Assembly: GCF_014635205.1 (NCBI RefSeq)
Contig: NZ_BMCN01000001.1
Coordinates: 248,001 to 312,000 of the forward strand
Length of the DNA stretch: 64,000 bases
Direction of reading: 5' to 3'
Origin: Jeotgalicoccus aerolatus
Lineage (GTDB): Bacteria > Bacillota > Bacilli > Staphylococcales > Salinicoccaceae
Part shown: piece by piece, positions 38,567-48,691 of the stretch
Position numbering within the stretch: the first letter of the stretch is position 1
Layout of the letters: every line of letters begins with the position of its first letter
Notes under the pieces: generated by a model
Told to the model about the DNA's origin: nothing
The model's input: the letters and a program-made list of their open reading frames with translations, nothing else
Databases searched by the model: none
Translations under genes and position numbers: made by a program

Positions 38567-39241
38567 ATGGAAGAAACATTGAATTTGGAAGATATTCTAG
38601 AAGTCATTAAAAAGAATTTTTTGATGATAGCAATTATGACACTGTTGTTTGGATGTATCACAGCTTATGGAACGATTTTTTTAATGACACCGCAATACGA
38701 GGCTAAAACGCAGATTTTAGTCAGTCAGGCTCAGGAAACTGAAGTAGTAAATAATCAGGATATTCAAGCGAGTCTGCAGTTAATTAATACATACAGGGAC
38801 ATTATAAAAAGCCCGACAGTGCTGGATGACGTAGTGAACAATTTGGAACTACAAGAGTCATCATCAGCTATATCAAATAAAATTGAAGTGACAAATCAGG
38901 ATCAGTCACAAGTGCTTACTGTAACAGTCACAGATGAATCTGCACAAAGAGCCGAGGATATTGCCAATGAAGTTGCAGCAGTATTCCAAAGTACTGTACC
39001 TGAAGTAATGAATGTGGATAACGTATCAGTGCTTGCTGCAGCAGATATTGGAGAAAATCCATCACCTGTATCACCGCAGCCGGTTATTAATATAGCAATT
39101 GGATTAATCTTAGGATTGCTGATTGGTTTAGGTATTGCTTTCTTAAGAGCATTTATGGACAAGCGTGTTCAGACTGAAGAAGATGTAGAAAAATATTTGG
39201 AATTGCCTGTACTCGGTACAGTTGCAAGATTTAAAAAGTAG
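38567..39241 (+). CDS. capA: Capsule chain-length regulator / tyrosine kinase activator (CapA-type)
   Basis: 224 residues from ATG 38567, with GGAGG 6 bases upstream; a longer in-frame start at 38516 lacks a site. Two transmembrane helices (about 20-40 and 170-190) flank an extracellular Wzz-type domain, with the proline-rich NPSPVSPQPV before the second helix. It is the membrane activator of the cytosolic kinase encoded next and controls polymer length. First gene of the locus. Confidence 0.9.
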   Translation: MEETLNLEDILEVIKKNFLMIAIMTLLFGCITAYGTIFLMTPQYEAKTQILVSQAQETEVVNNQDIQASLQLINTYRDIIKSPTVLDDVVNNLELQESSSAISNKIEVTNQDQSQVLTVTVTDESAQRAEDIANEVAAVFQSTVPEVMNVDNVSVLAAADIGENPSPVSPQPVINIAIGLILGLLIGLGIAFLRAFMDKRVQTEEDVEKYLELPVLGTVARFKK

Positions 39242-39253
39242 GGAGGGTTTAAT

Positions 39254-39961
39254 ATGTTTGGTAAAAAGAATCATAGAAAATTCCAATCGGGACCGAGGGA
39301 ACTTGTTGTTGAAAGAGAACCGAAGTCACCGGTTAGTGAACAGTTTAGAACAATCAGAACGAATATTACATATTCTAACATTGATAATCCTGTAAAATCC
39401 GTACTTTTTACATCGGCGACTCCGAATGCTGGTAAATCTACAATTGCGGCAAACGTTGCTATTGCGTATGCACAGGCAGGTAAAAGAACATTGTTACTGG
39501 ACGGCGATTTAAGACGGCCGACAACACACTACACGTTTGAAATGCAGAACGTGCGCGGATTGTCGACAGCAATTATTAATGAGCTGCCTTTAAATGAAGT
39601 AGCAAGAGAGTCTGGAATTGAGAATCTCGATATTATTACTTCTGGACCGATTCCACCGAATCCTTCAGAATTATTGTCATCAAAGAAAATGAATCTGTTT
39701 ATGAAGATGGTTACTGATCATTATGACATGGTTATTATAGACTCGCCGCCGGTACTTGCTGTAACTGACTCACAGGTGTTGAGTCAATTGACGGATGCGA
39801 CAATTCTTGTAACTAATGTAGATGATAATAACAGGGACAGTATTTTACAGGCAAAAGAACTGATGGAAAAAGCCGATGCTAATATTATTGGTGTTGTATT
39901 AAACAATAAGAAGATGGATAACAAGAAAGACAGTTATTACTATTACTACGGGAGTGAGTAG
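39254..39961 (+). CDS. capB: Capsule tyrosine-protein kinase (CapB-type BY-kinase)
   Basis: 235 residues. Walker A is SATPNAGKST, the Walker A' LLLDGDLRRP and Walker B VIIDSPP. The C-terminal tyrosine cluster SYYYYYG is the autophosphorylation site. BY-kinases of this kind need CapA for activity and tune capsule assembly. GGGAGGGT precedes the start. The stop is 3 bases before capC. Confidence 0.95.
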   Translation: MFGKKNHRKFQSGPRELVVEREPKSPVSEQFRTIRTNITYSNIDNPVKSVLFTSATPNAGKSTIAANVAIAYAQAGKRTLLLDGDLRRPTTHYTFEMQNVRGLSTAIINELPLNEVARESGIENLDIITSGPIPPNPSELLSSKKMNLFMKMVTDHYDMVIIDSPPVLAVTDSQVLSQLTDATILVTNVDDNNRDSILQAKELMEKADANIIGVVLNNKKMDNKKDSYYYYYGSE

Positions 39962-39964
39962 TGA

Positions 39965-40753
39965 ATGATTGATATCCATAATCACTTGATGGTCGGAGCA
40001 GATGACGGTCCCGCAACAGAACAGGATGCATTAGATTTGCTTCACCAGGCACAGGAAAATGGAATTACCGACATCATCGTAACCCCACATCATTATAGTG
40101 GGGATTTCGTTAATCATGGAAGTAAAATTTTAACTGAAATGGAAGATTTAAAAAATATTGTTAAAGAGAATGATATTAATATTAATGTCTATCCGGGTCA
40201 GGAAATCAGAATTAACGGCGATCTTGTTGAAGAGCTTGAAGCGGGATTGAATCTTTCATTGAATCATTCTTCTTATGTATTGGTTGAATTCCCGTTTACA
40301 GAAGTGCCGGCTTATGCAGAAAAACTATTCTTTGAATTGCAGATGAAAGGTTATACACCGGTGATTGCTCATCCTGAAAGGTGTAGACCATTAAAAGATA
40401 ATCTTGAAAAATTATATGACTTCATTGAAAAAGGTGCGATTGCACAAGTCACTGCAACTTCTGTAGCCGGAAAACTTGGTGAAGGACTTCAGCGAGCAAG
40501 CCTGAAAATGATTGAGAATAATTTAATCCATATTGTCGGCAGTGATGCACATCATGCTGAAAATCGGCCGTTTCTGCTGAAAGAAGCATACGAAATAATT
40601 GAAGAAGAGTTAGGTGCATCGTATGTGAAATATTTGAAATATAATGCAGAAGCGATACTTCATAATAAGGAAGTTAAAGTGAAGGCACCGGTTCAGTATA
40701 AATCAGATAGTAAGAAAGTTAAAAAGAGAAAGAAATTTTTAGGTCTATTTTAG
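39965..40753 (+). CDS. capC: PHP-family tyrosine-protein phosphatase (CapC/CpsB-type)
   Basis: 262 residues. PHP metal ligands are visible: DIHNHLM at the N-terminus, TPHHYSG, EIRINGDL, PVIAHPERCR and VGSDAHH. It dephosphorylates the CapB tyrosine cluster. The C-terminal 25 residues are basic and not part of the fold. Closely spaced between capB and capD. Confidence 0.94.
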   Translation: MIDIHNHLMVGADDGPATEQDALDLLHQAQENGITDIIVTPHHYSGDFVNHGSKILTEMEDLKNIVKENDININVYPGQEIRINGDLVEELEAGLNLSLNHSSYVLVEFPFTEVPAYAEKLFFELQMKGYTPVIAHPERCRPLKDNLEKLYDFIEKGAIAQVTATSVAGKLGEGLQRASLKMIENNLIHIVGSDAHHAENRPFLLKEAYEIIEEELGASYVKYLKYNAEAILHNKEVKVKAPVQYKSDSKKVKKRKKFLGLF

Positions 40754-40769
40754 GAAAAGGTGTGTTGGA

Positions 40770-42575
40770 ATGGGAGCAAAAGAAAGGTACTTCTTACTCT
40801 TGTTAGTGGATTCAATCATAGTTACGTTTTCGGTGTTTGCAGGATATTATATTCTGGCGCCGTTTTTTTTGGCATACACGTTGCCTGAACTGGCAGTGAC
40901 TTCAATAGTACTACTAATTAGTCATCATGTATTTGCTTACATATTTAATTTATATCATCGTGCCTGGGAATATGCGAGTGTACGTGAACTCATTTCTATT
41001 ACTCAGGCAGTCACTGCTTCAATAGTCACAACATACATATTAAATATATTGATATTCCACACAACCTTTACAAGATTAATGGTAATTACTTGGATGATGC
41101 ATTTAATTCTTATTGGAGGATCGAGACTCTCATGGAGAGTTTGGCGTAAATATTTCATTGGTAAAAGTTCTAAAGAAAGTAAACTTGTCCGTACTTTGAT
41201 TGTAGGTGCGGGTAAGGGTGGTTCGATGTTAGTTAGACAAATGCTTGATACACCTTCGATGGGAATGAATCCGATTGTTGCTGTGGATGATGATCCATTT
41301 AAACAAAAGATGGAACTGAACGGCGGAGTAATAGTAGAAGGAAAACGTGAAGATATTCAACAGCTGATTAAAAAATATGATATTCAAAAAGTGGTCATAG
41401 CGATTCCTTCGTTATCAAAATCAGAACTTAAAGAGATTCATAGCCTTGCAAGTGCAGACAATGTTGAAGTAATGATTATGCCAAATATTGATGATATTAT
41501 GTCTGGTCGAGTAGAAGTAAATGCTCTAAAAACAGTAGAAGTTGAAGACCTTCTGGGAAGAGAACCTGTAGAACTTGATACTGAAGGAATAGAAGAACAA
41601 GTAAGAGGTAAAATTATACTAGTTACTGGGGCTGGAGGCAGTATCGGATCAGAGATTGTTAGACAGATTACGAAATTCCAACCGCGTACAATTATAATGC
41701 TAGGGCATGGAGAAAATAGTATTTATTCTATTTTAGAAGAGGTTTCTAATTTTAATAATAACGTTGAGTACATTCCAATTATTGCAGACATTCAAGATAG
41801 AGAAAGAATTTTTGAAATTTTTAATGAATATAAGCCTAACATTGTTTATCATGCCGCAGCGCACAAACATGTTCCATTGATGGAATATAATCCTAGAGAA
41901 GCTGTGAAGAACAATATACTAGGTACAAAAAATACATCAGAAGCATCTTGTGAAAATGGAGTCTCAAAATTTGTAATGATATCGACTGATAAAGCTGTGA
42001 ATCCACCTAACGTTATGGGTGCAACCAAAAGAGTTGCAGAAATGATAATTCAATCACTTAATAAACAATACCCTAATACGACATTGGTAGCAGTAAGATT
42101 TGGTAATGTTTTAGGGAGTCGTGGATCTGTTATACCTAAGTTCAGAAAACAGATTGAAGATGGCGGGCCGATTACTATCACAGATAAAAGAATGACACGA
42201 TACTTTATGACTATTCCCGAAGCTTCTAGATTGGTAATCCAGGCGGGTACTTTAGCAGAAGGCGGAGAAGTTTTCGTTCTGGATATGGGAGAACCTGTAA
42301 AAATACTAGATTTAGCTAAAAATATGATTACGTTAAGCGGTTATAGCGAAGAAGAAATAGGTATTAGATATAGTGGCATCAGACCTGGAGAGAAGTTGTA
42401 TGAAGAACTTCTAAATGAAGATGAAATACATCCAAATCAAGTCTATTCAAAAATATATATAGGTAAAACCGCACTGTATCCATTAGTAGAAATTAACAAG
42501 TTCATCATTAGTCTCGAAGAAGAAAATAACATTAAAGAATTATTGCTTAATTTTGTTAATAAAAATAAAGTGTAA
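40770..42575 (+). CDS. capD: Membrane UDP-GlcNAc 4,6-dehydratase (CapD/PglF-type)
   Basis: 601 residues. Four N-terminal transmembrane helices (to about residue 115) precede a CoA-binding-like domain (VGAGKGGSMLVRQML) and an extended SDR domain with VTGAGGSIGSEIVRQI. The active site has STDKAVNPPNVMGATKR, with Lys/Met replacing the usual Tyr, as in this dehydratase family. In Staphylococcus aureus CapD with CapN makes UDP-D-FucNAc from UDP-GlcNAc. capN is also in this locus, which supports the same role. Confidence 0.94.
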   Translation: MGAKERYFLLLLVDSIIVTFSVFAGYYILAPFFLAYTLPELAVTSIVLLISHHVFAYIFNLYHRAWEYASVRELISITQAVTASIVTTYILNILIFHTTFTRLMVITWMMHLILIGGSRLSWRVWRKYFIGKSSKESKLVRTLIVGAGKGGSMLVRQMLDTPSMGMNPIVAVDDDPFKQKMELNGGVIVEGKREDIQQLIKKYDIQKVVIAIPSLSKSELKEIHSLASADNVEVMIMPNIDDIMSGRVEVNALKTVEVEDLLGREPVELDTEGIEEQVRGKIILVTGAGGSIGSEIVRQITKFQPRTIIMLGHGENSIYSILEEVSNFNNNVEYIPIIADIQDRERIFEIFNEYKPNIVYHAAAHKHVPLMEYNPREAVKNNILGTKNTSEASCENGVSKFVMISTDKAVNPPNVMGATKRVAEMIIQSLNKQYPNTTLVAVRFGNVLGSRGSVIPKFRKQIEDGGPITITDKRMTRYFMTIPEASRLVIQAGTLAEGGEVFVLDMGEPVKILDLAKNMITLSGYSEEEIGIRYSGIRPGEKLYEELLNEDEIHPNQVYSKIYIGKTALYPLVEINKFIISLEEENNIKELLLNFVNKNKV

Positions 42576-42689
42576 CGATTATTTTTTACTAGATGTAATT
42601 TATTAAAGTACGTAAGTTTATTCTATAAATAGAAAGAAGAAATTACTAAAGAGCATATATAAAATCCATAGGTAAGGAGTAATCTGAAT

Positions 42690-43322
42690 ATGTACTTGAA
42701 AGTAAAGAGAAAAATTGATTTTATATTATCTTTGTTAGCTATGATATTATTATGGCCATTATTTCTTATATTGGCGGTAATTATAAAAATTGATTCAAAA
42801 GGCCCTGTATTCTTTAAACAGAAACGTATAGGAATGAATAAAAAATATTTCTATATATTAAAATTTAGAACGATGAGAACAGATACTCCTAAAGATACAC
42901 CTACGCATCTACTAGATAATCCAAATGTTTTTATAACAAAAAGCGGGAGATTTCTTAGGAAAACTAGTTTAGATGAACTTCCGCAAATTATTAATATATT
43001 AAAAGGTGAGATGAGTATCATTGGTCCAAGACCAGCACTATGGAATCAAGATGATCTTATAGAAGAACGGGATAAATATAATGCAAATGATGTACCTGTC
43101 GGTTTAACTGGTTGGGCACAAATCAATGGACGAGATGAATTATCAATTCCATTAAAATCTAGACTAGATGGAGAATATGTTGAGAATATTGGACTAAAGA
43201 TGGACGTTAAGTGTTTTTTTGGGACAATATTAAATGTAGCAAAAAATGATGGTGTTGTAGAAGGTGGAAGAAAAGGTATCGGTGATGAAGAGTCTTCAAG
43301 TAATAAGGAGAAATATAAATGA
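42690..43322 (+). CDS. capM: Priming sugar-1-phosphate transferase (CapM-type)
   Basis: 210 residues. The single N-terminal hydrophobic segment (about 10-34) is followed by the bacterial sugar transferase domain: KRKIDFILSL, GPVFFKQKRIG, LKFRTMRTD, TSLDELPQIINILKGEMSIIGPRP and GLTGWAQINGRDEL. It moves a sugar-1-phosphate (by analogy D-FucNAc-1-P) to undecaprenyl phosphate. A 114-base gap precedes it, and it ends with an ATGA overlap with capN. Confidence 0.92.
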   Translation: MYLKVKRKIDFILSLLAMILLWPLFLILAVIIKIDSKGPVFFKQKRIGMNKKYFYILKFRTMRTDTPKDTPTHLLDNPNVFITKSGRFLRKTSLDELPQIINILKGEMSIIGPRPALWNQDDLIEERDKYNANDVPVGLTGWAQINGRDELSIPLKSRLDGEYVENIGLKMDVKCFFGTILNVAKNDGVVEGGRKGIGDEESSSNKEKYK

Positions 43323-44176
43323 AAAAAATTTTAGTAACTGGTAATAATAGTTACGTTGGAAATGGTTTAATTACATGGTTAACGAATTGTCCGAATGATT
43401 ACTCTATTAACACCATTAGTTTACGTGATGACTCTTGGAAACAGGAAAGTTTTTCAGGATATGATGTAGTATTTCATGTTGCAGGAATTGCACATGTTTC
43501 CACAGATCCAAGTATGGAGAATCAATACTATAAAGTGAATCGTGATCTTACTAACGAAGTTGCTCAAAAAGCAAAAAAAGATAAAGTAAAGCAATTTATT
43601 TTTATGAGTAGCATTATAGTATATGGAGACAGTAGAAGTGATAAAAGAATAATAAAACTAGATACAATTCCTACCCCTAGTAACTTTTATGGAAATAGTA
43701 AACTTCAAGCGGAAGAAAAAATCATGCCACTTAATGATGCTAATTTCAAAGTTGTTGTCGTAAGACCACCAATGATATATGGAAAAGACTCTAAGGGAAA
43801 CTATCCTAAACTATCTAAAGCTGCAAAGAAACTTCCTTTTTTCCCTGATTTTGAAAACCAACGAAGTATGCTTCATATAGACAATTTATCTGAGTTTATC
43901 AAATTAATGATTGATAAAGAAGAAAGTGGTCTTTTCTTTCCGCAGAACAAAGAATATGTAAAAACTAGTTCAATGGTGCAAATGATTGCTGAAACTCATG
44001 GCAGAAATATAAGGTTAACAAAACTATTTAATCCTATTATCAATGCCATGTTAGGACGAGTTGGGATTATAAATAAAGTTTTTGGTAATTTAGTATATGA
44101 AAAGAGCATGAGTGAATATAAAGAACAATATAGAGTGAAAACCATGAAAGAGACGATAGTTGCTACTGAAAAATAG
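43319..44176 (+). CDS. capN: NAD-dependent epimerase/reductase (CapN-type)
   Basis: 285 residues. The Rossmann motif is TGNNSYVGN and the SDR active site has YGNSK. Similarity to Staphylococcus aureus CapN is seen in KVKQFIFMS, VVRPPMIYGKDSKGN, LPFFPDFENQRS and FGNLVYEKS. CapN reduces the 4-keto sugar from CapD to UDP-D-FucNAc. It overlaps capM by 4 bases. Confidence 0.9.
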   Translation: MKKILVTGNNSYVGNGLITWLTNCPNDYSINTISLRDDSWKQESFSGYDVVFHVAGIAHVSTDPSMENQYYKVNRDLTNEVAQKAKKDKVKQFIFMSSIIVYGDSRSDKRIIKLDTIPTPSNFYGNSKLQAEEKIMPLNDANFKVVVVRPPMIYGKDSKGNYPKLSKAAKKLPFFPDFENQRSMLHIDNLSEFIKLMIDKEESGLFFPQNKEYVKTSSMVQMIAETHGRNIRLTKLFNPIINAMLGRVGIINKVFGNLVYEKSMSEYKEQYRVKTMKETIVATEK

Positions 44177-44194
44177 CGAAAGAGGTCGGTTCAA

Positions 44195-45415
44195 TTGAAA
44201 AAGCATATTCTCGTTATTGCACAATATTTTTACCCAGAACAATTCAGAATAAATGATATTTGTACTGAGTGGGTTAATCGTGGTTACAAAGTAACAGTTA
44301 TAACCGGTATCCCAAATTATCCTCAGGGTGAATATTACAAAGGTTACGGATTATTTAAAAAAAGAAAAGAAACATATAATGGTATAGAAATTATTAGAAT
44401 TCCGCTTGTAGCAAGGGGGAACAATTCAATAATGTTATCTCTAAACTATTTATCTTTTGTAATATCTGGATTCTTCTGGAAAACATTCACAAAAATAAAA
44501 GCTGATTATGTATACATATATGAAGTGTCCCCTATGACCCAAGCTTTACCTGGTGTCTGGTATGCAAAAAAAAGAAAGATACCTTGCTATCTATATGTAA
44601 CAGATCTTTGGCCAGAAAATGTAGAAATTGTTACAGGAATTAAGAATAAGGCAGTTTTAAATACAATTGGTGCTATGGTTGATTATATTTACAAACATTC
44701 TGATAAAATATTTACATCTTCTAAAAACTTTATAAAGTCTATTAATAATCGTGGAGTTCCAATAGAAAAGTTAGAATTTTGGCCTCAATATGCAGAAGAC
44801 TTTTATACTCCAGTTGATAAAGAAACGGTAAGAGTTCCTGAAATTCCTAAAGATAATAAATTTAATATTATTTTTGCTGGTAATATTGGAACAGCACAGG
44901 GACTAGGTATACTTCCAGAGGTTGCTCGCTTATTAAAAAAACAGGAAATTAATGTTCGGTTTAATATAGTCGGAGATGGACGTTTTAAAGATAAATTAAT
45001 GGGCTTAGTAAATACATATGAGGTTACTGAAATGTTCAACTTCATACAAAAACAACCTGCGACTAGAATCCCGGATTTTATGTCCGTATGCGACGCAACA
45101 TTGATAAGTTTATCAAAAAATAAGGTTTTTTCCATGACGATTCCAGCAAAAACACAATCATGTTTAGCATGTGGGTTACCAATAATCGTATCAGCGGATG
45201 GAGAAATACAAGATGTTATTAATGAATCTGGAGCAGGAGTATGTAGTGATGCGGGAGATGTTCAAACATTAGCTTCAAATATTCAACATTTAGTTTTTAA
45301 AACACCTGCAGAAATAAAACAAATGTCAGATAATGCAATTCAGTACTCTAAGTTAAATTTTAATAAAAACAAATTATTAGATAGTATGGATCGTTGGTTT
45401 GAGATGAGTAAATGA
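44195..45415 (+). CDS. GT4 glycosyltransferase, WbuB-like (probable L-FucNAc transferase)
   Basis: 406 residues, starting at TTG after AAAGAGGT. The GT4 fold shows AQYFYPEQFRINDICTEW at the N-terminus and PDFMSVCDATLISL plus KTQSCLACGLPIIVSADGE in the nucleotide-binding half. The N-terminal signature is that of WbuB, linked to L-FucNAc transfer beside fnlABC genes in other bacteria. Here it lies directly before the capE-F-G set, so it is a functional counterpart of CapL. Confidence 0.88.
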   Translation: MKKHILVIAQYFYPEQFRINDICTEWVNRGYKVTVITGIPNYPQGEYYKGYGLFKKRKETYNGIEIIRIPLVARGNNSIMLSLNYLSFVISGFFWKTFTKIKADYVYIYEVSPMTQALPGVWYAKKRKIPCYLYVTDLWPENVEIVTGIKNKAVLNTIGAMVDYIYKHSDKIFTSSKNFIKSINNRGVPIEKLEFWPQYAEDFYTPVDKETVRVPEIPKDNKFNIIFAGNIGTAQGLGILPEVARLLKKQEINVRFNIVGDGRFKDKLMGLVNTYEVTEMFNFIQKQPATRIPDFMSVCDATLISLSKNKVFSMTIPAKTQSCLACGLPIIVSADGEIQDVINESGAGVCSDAGDVQTLASNIQHLVFKTPAEIKQMSDNAIQYSKLNFNKNKLLDSMDRWFEMSK

Positions 45416-45437
45416 TTTAAAAGAAGGGAGTTTAATA

Positions 45438-46472
45438 ATGTTTAAAGATAAAACGTTGCTAATAACTGGAGGAACAGGTTCCTTTGGAAATGCAGTTTTA
45501 GATAGATTTCTTGAAACTGATATAAAAGAAATACGTATATTTTCTCGTGATGAAAAAAAACAAGATGATATGAGGAAAAAATATAAAAATAAAAAAATAT
45601 CATTTTATTTAGGTGATGTACGTGAAAAAGAGAGTGTGAAAAATGCACTTTATAATGTAGATTATGTTTTTCATGCAGCGGCGTATAAACAAGTCCCAAG
45701 CTGTGAATTCTTTCCTATGGAAGCTGTTAAGACTAATGTGATAGGTACAGAAAATGTGCTTACTGCATCAACTGAAAGTGGAGTGAAAAAGGTAATCTGT
45801 CTTTCTACTGATAAAGCAGCGTATCCCATTAATGCTATGGGGATTTCCAAAGCTATGATGGAAAAAGTATTCGTGGCGAAATCAAGAACTGTACCAGTAG
45901 AAAACACATTAATTTGTGGTACACGTTATGGCAACGTAATGGCTTCTCGCGGATCAGTTATTCCATTGTTTATAGAGCAAATCAAAAATGGCGAACCATT
46001 AACTATTACAGATCCTGATATGACTAGATTTTTAATGAGTTTAGAAGATGCGGTAGAATTAGTTGTTTTTGCATTTAACAATGCTAATGCAGGAGATATT
46101 ATGGTTCAAAAATCACCTGCTTCTACGATTAGAGACTTAGCTGTAGCTATCAAAGAATTATTCAATGCTGAAAATGAAGTTAAAATTATCGGTACTCGTC
46201 ATGGTGAGAAACTATATGAGACTCTTTTAACTAGAGAAGAACATTTAGTTGCAGAAGATAAAGGTGATTTCTACAGAGTACCTGCAGACACAAGAGACTT
46301 AAATTATGAGAAGTATTTTGATAAGGGAGATAAAGAATTATCTACCCAAGACGAATATAATTCGCATAACACTAAACGTTTAAGCATTGATGAAATTAAA
46401 GAGAAACTCATAGAATTAGAATATGTTCGTGAGGAGTTAAAACAATGGAAAAATCACTCAATGTTGTTATAA
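45438..46472 (+). CDS. capE: UDP-GlcNAc 4,6-dehydratase/5-epimerase (CapE/FnlA)
   Basis: 344 residues, soluble. The Rossmann motif is TGGTGSFGNAVL and the active region is STDKAAYPINAMGISKAMMEK. CapE performs the first step from UDP-GlcNAc to UDP-L-FucNAc. The end overlaps capF by 28 bases. Confidence 0.95.
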   Translation: MFKDKTLLITGGTGSFGNAVLDRFLETDIKEIRIFSRDEKKQDDMRKKYKNKKISFYLGDVREKESVKNALYNVDYVFHAAAYKQVPSCEFFPMEAVKTNVIGTENVLTASTESGVKKVICLSTDKAAYPINAMGISKAMMEKVFVAKSRTVPVENTLICGTRYGNVMASRGSVIPLFIEQIKNGEPLTITDPDMTRFLMSLEDAVELVVFAFNNANAGDIMVQKSPASTIRDLAVAIKELFNAENEVKIIGTRHGEKLYETLLTREEHLVAEDKGDFYRVPADTRDLNYEKYFDKGDKELSTQDEYNSHNTKRLSIDEIKEKLIELEYVREELKQWKNHSMLL

Positions 46473-47566
46473 CTGGCGCTAATGGTTTTATTGGAAAGAA
46501 TCTTGTTGCTGAATTAAATAAGAACGAAAATCTTATTATTAAGAAAGTAGTAAGAGATACTTCGAAAGACACATTAAAAGATTATCTAAGTAAAGCAGAT
46601 ATCGTTTTCCATCTTGCTGGTGTAAACAGACCTAAGAACGATAGTGAGTTTATAGAAGGTAACAGAAACTTTACGAATGAAATTATTGAGATTATTAAAG
46701 AGCAAGATTATAAACCAGCAATAGTTCTTTCTTCATCTATACAAGCAGTAAGTGATAATGCATATGGTCTCAGTAAAAAAGCTGGGGAACAAGTATTGTT
46801 AAACTTCTCAGAAGAGTTTAAATCTAAAGTCTTTATTTATAGATTACCTAATGTTTTCGGTAAATGGTGTAAACCGAATTATAACAGCGTAGTGGCTACT
46901 TTCTGTCACAACATTTCACATAATATTGACATACATATTAATGATGAAAACCATATGCTGAATTTAGTATATATTGATGATGTTATTAAAGAATTTAAAT
47001 CACTTCTTGATGACTTTGAAGATTTAAAATCAGGATTTAAAGAAGTTGGTCCAGTTTATGAGATTACTTTAGGAAAACTGGCTAGTAAATTGGAGTCATT
47101 TAAGTTAAGTAGAGAGAATCGTATGGTTCCAGATTTGAGTAAAGGTCTATTCAAGAAATTATACAGTACATATTTAAGCTATTTGGATATAGATGAGTTT
47201 GCTTATAATTTAAAAATGAACGTTGATAACCGTGGATCATTTACAGAATTTTTAAAGACAGAAGAAAATGGACAAGTTTCGATTAATATTTCTAAACCTG
47301 GAATTGTTAAAGGGAATCATTGGCATCATACAAAAAACGAAAAATTTTTAGTAGTTTCAGGTGAGGGTGTCATCAGGTTTAGAAAGTATGGTACAGATGA
47401 AGTAATTAAGTATCATGTGAGCGGAGATAAACTTGAAGTGGTTGATATACCAACTGGATATACTCATAACATAGAAAATTTAGGACATTCAGATATGGTT
47501 ACGGTAATGTGGGCAAATGAGTTATTTGATCCAAACAATCCGGATACTTATTTTGAGGAGGTTTAA
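46445..47566 (+). CDS. capF: Bifunctional capsular reductase with C-terminal cupin (CapF/FnlB)
   Basis: 373 residues. An N-terminal SDR (TGANGFIGKNLV, YGLSKKAGE) is joined to a C-terminal zinc cupin starting near residue 250 with GNHWHHTKNEKFLVVSGEG. This two-domain layout is characteristic of CapF, which epimerises C3 and reduces the 4-keto group. Gene order E-F-G is kept from Staphylococcus aureus. Confidence 0.95.
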   Translation: MEKSLNVVITGANGFIGKNLVAELNKNENLIIKKVVRDTSKDTLKDYLSKADIVFHLAGVNRPKNDSEFIEGNRNFTNEIIEIIKEQDYKPAIVLSSSIQAVSDNAYGLSKKAGEQVLLNFSEEFKSKVFIYRLPNVFGKWCKPNYNSVVATFCHNISHNIDIHINDENHMLNLVYIDDVIKEFKSLLDDFEDLKSGFKEVGPVYEITLGKLASKLESFKLSRENRMVPDLSKGLFKKLYSTYLSYLDIDEFAYNLKMNVDNRGSFTEFLKTEENGQVSINISKPGIVKGNHWHHTKNEKFLVVSGEGVIRFRKYGTDEVIKYHVSGDKLEVVDIPTGYTHNIENLGHSDMVTVMWANELFDPNNPDTYFEEV

Positions 47567-47569
47567 TTT

Positions 47570-48691
47570 ATGAAAAAATTAAAGGTTATGACGGTAGTAG
47601 GTACACGGCCGGAAATCATTAGATTGTCAGCAGTGATTAATAAACTAGAATCTTCTGAAGCAATTGAGCATGTACTTGTACATACAGGTCAGAATTATGA
47701 CTATGAGTTAAATGAAGTATTCTTTAATGACTTTAATTTAAGGAAACCTGATTATTTCTTAAATTCTGCAACAGGAACTGCTGTTGAGACTATAGGTAAT
47801 ATACTAATTGCAATTGACCCTATACTTGACAAAGTAAATCCCGATGCATTTCTAGTATTAGGAGATACTAATAGTTGTTTATGTGCTATTGCAGCTAAAA
47901 GAAAGAAAGTTCCTATCTTCCATATGGAGGCTGGAAATAGATGTTTCGACCAGAGAGTACCGGAAGAAACAAATAGAAAAATAGTAGACCATATTTCTGA
48001 TATGAATCTTACATACAGTTCTATAGCAAGAGAATACTTGTTACGTGAAGGTCTGCCAGCTGATCGTATAATTAAAACTGGAAGTCCTATGAAAGAAGTA
48101 ATCAATTCAAGGTTAGAAGATATTGAGATATCAAAAGTTGTTGAAGATCTCGGTTTAGAAAAAGATAATTATTTTGTAGTTTCAGCTCATAGAGAAGAGA
48201 ACATCAGCTCAGACCGTAATTTCAATAATTTAGTTGAAAGTTTAAATGCTATTGCAGAACAATATGATATGCCGGTTATAGTAAGCACTCACCCTAGAAC
48301 TCAAAAAAGAATTGATGAGTTGAATATAGCATTTAACAAACATATTAAGACGGTTAAGCCATTAGGATTCAATGATTACATTAAGTTACAGAAAAGTGCT
48401 AAAGCAGTTTTAAGCGATAGTGGGACAATTAGTGAAGAGACAGCAATTCTAGGACTAAAAGCATTAAATATAAGAGAAGCCCATGAGCGCCCTGAAGCTA
48501 TGGAAGAAGCTGCGGTGATGATGGTAGGTCTTGAGAAAAAAAGAATTTTACAAGGATTGAATATTTTAAATCAACGTATCACTGAAAAACATGAAGTGAA
48601 GGATTACAATATTACAAATGTTTCTGATAAAGTGTTGAGGATTATTGTTTCGTATACAGATTATATTAATAGAAAAGTATGGTTAAAATAA
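47570..48691 (+). CDS. capG: UDP-N-acetylglucosamine 2-epimerase family (CapG/FnlC)
   Basis: 373 residues with VGTRPEIIRLSAVI, HTGQNYDYELNEVFF, HMEAGNRCFDQRVPEETNRKI and SDSGTISEE, the non-hydrolysing WecB-type signature. With capE and capF adjacent, it is the 2-epimerase that finishes UDP-L-FucNAc. The stop touches the start codon of the next gene. Confidence 0.94.
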   Translation: MKKLKVMTVVGTRPEIIRLSAVINKLESSEAIEHVLVHTGQNYDYELNEVFFNDFNLRKPDYFLNSATGTAVETIGNILIAIDPILDKVNPDAFLVLGDTNSCLCAIAAKRKKVPIFHMEAGNRCFDQRVPEETNRKIVDHISDMNLTYSSIAREYLLREGLPADRIIKTGSPMKEVINSRLEDIEISKVVEDLGLEKDNYFVVSAHREENISSDRNFNNLVESLNAIAEQYDMPVIVSTHPRTQKRIDELNIAFNKHIKTVKPLGFNDYIKLQKSAKAVLSDSGTISEETAILGLKALNIREAHERPEAMEEAAVMMVGLEKKRILQGLNILNQRITEKHEVKDYNITNVSDKVLRIIVSYTDYINRKVWLK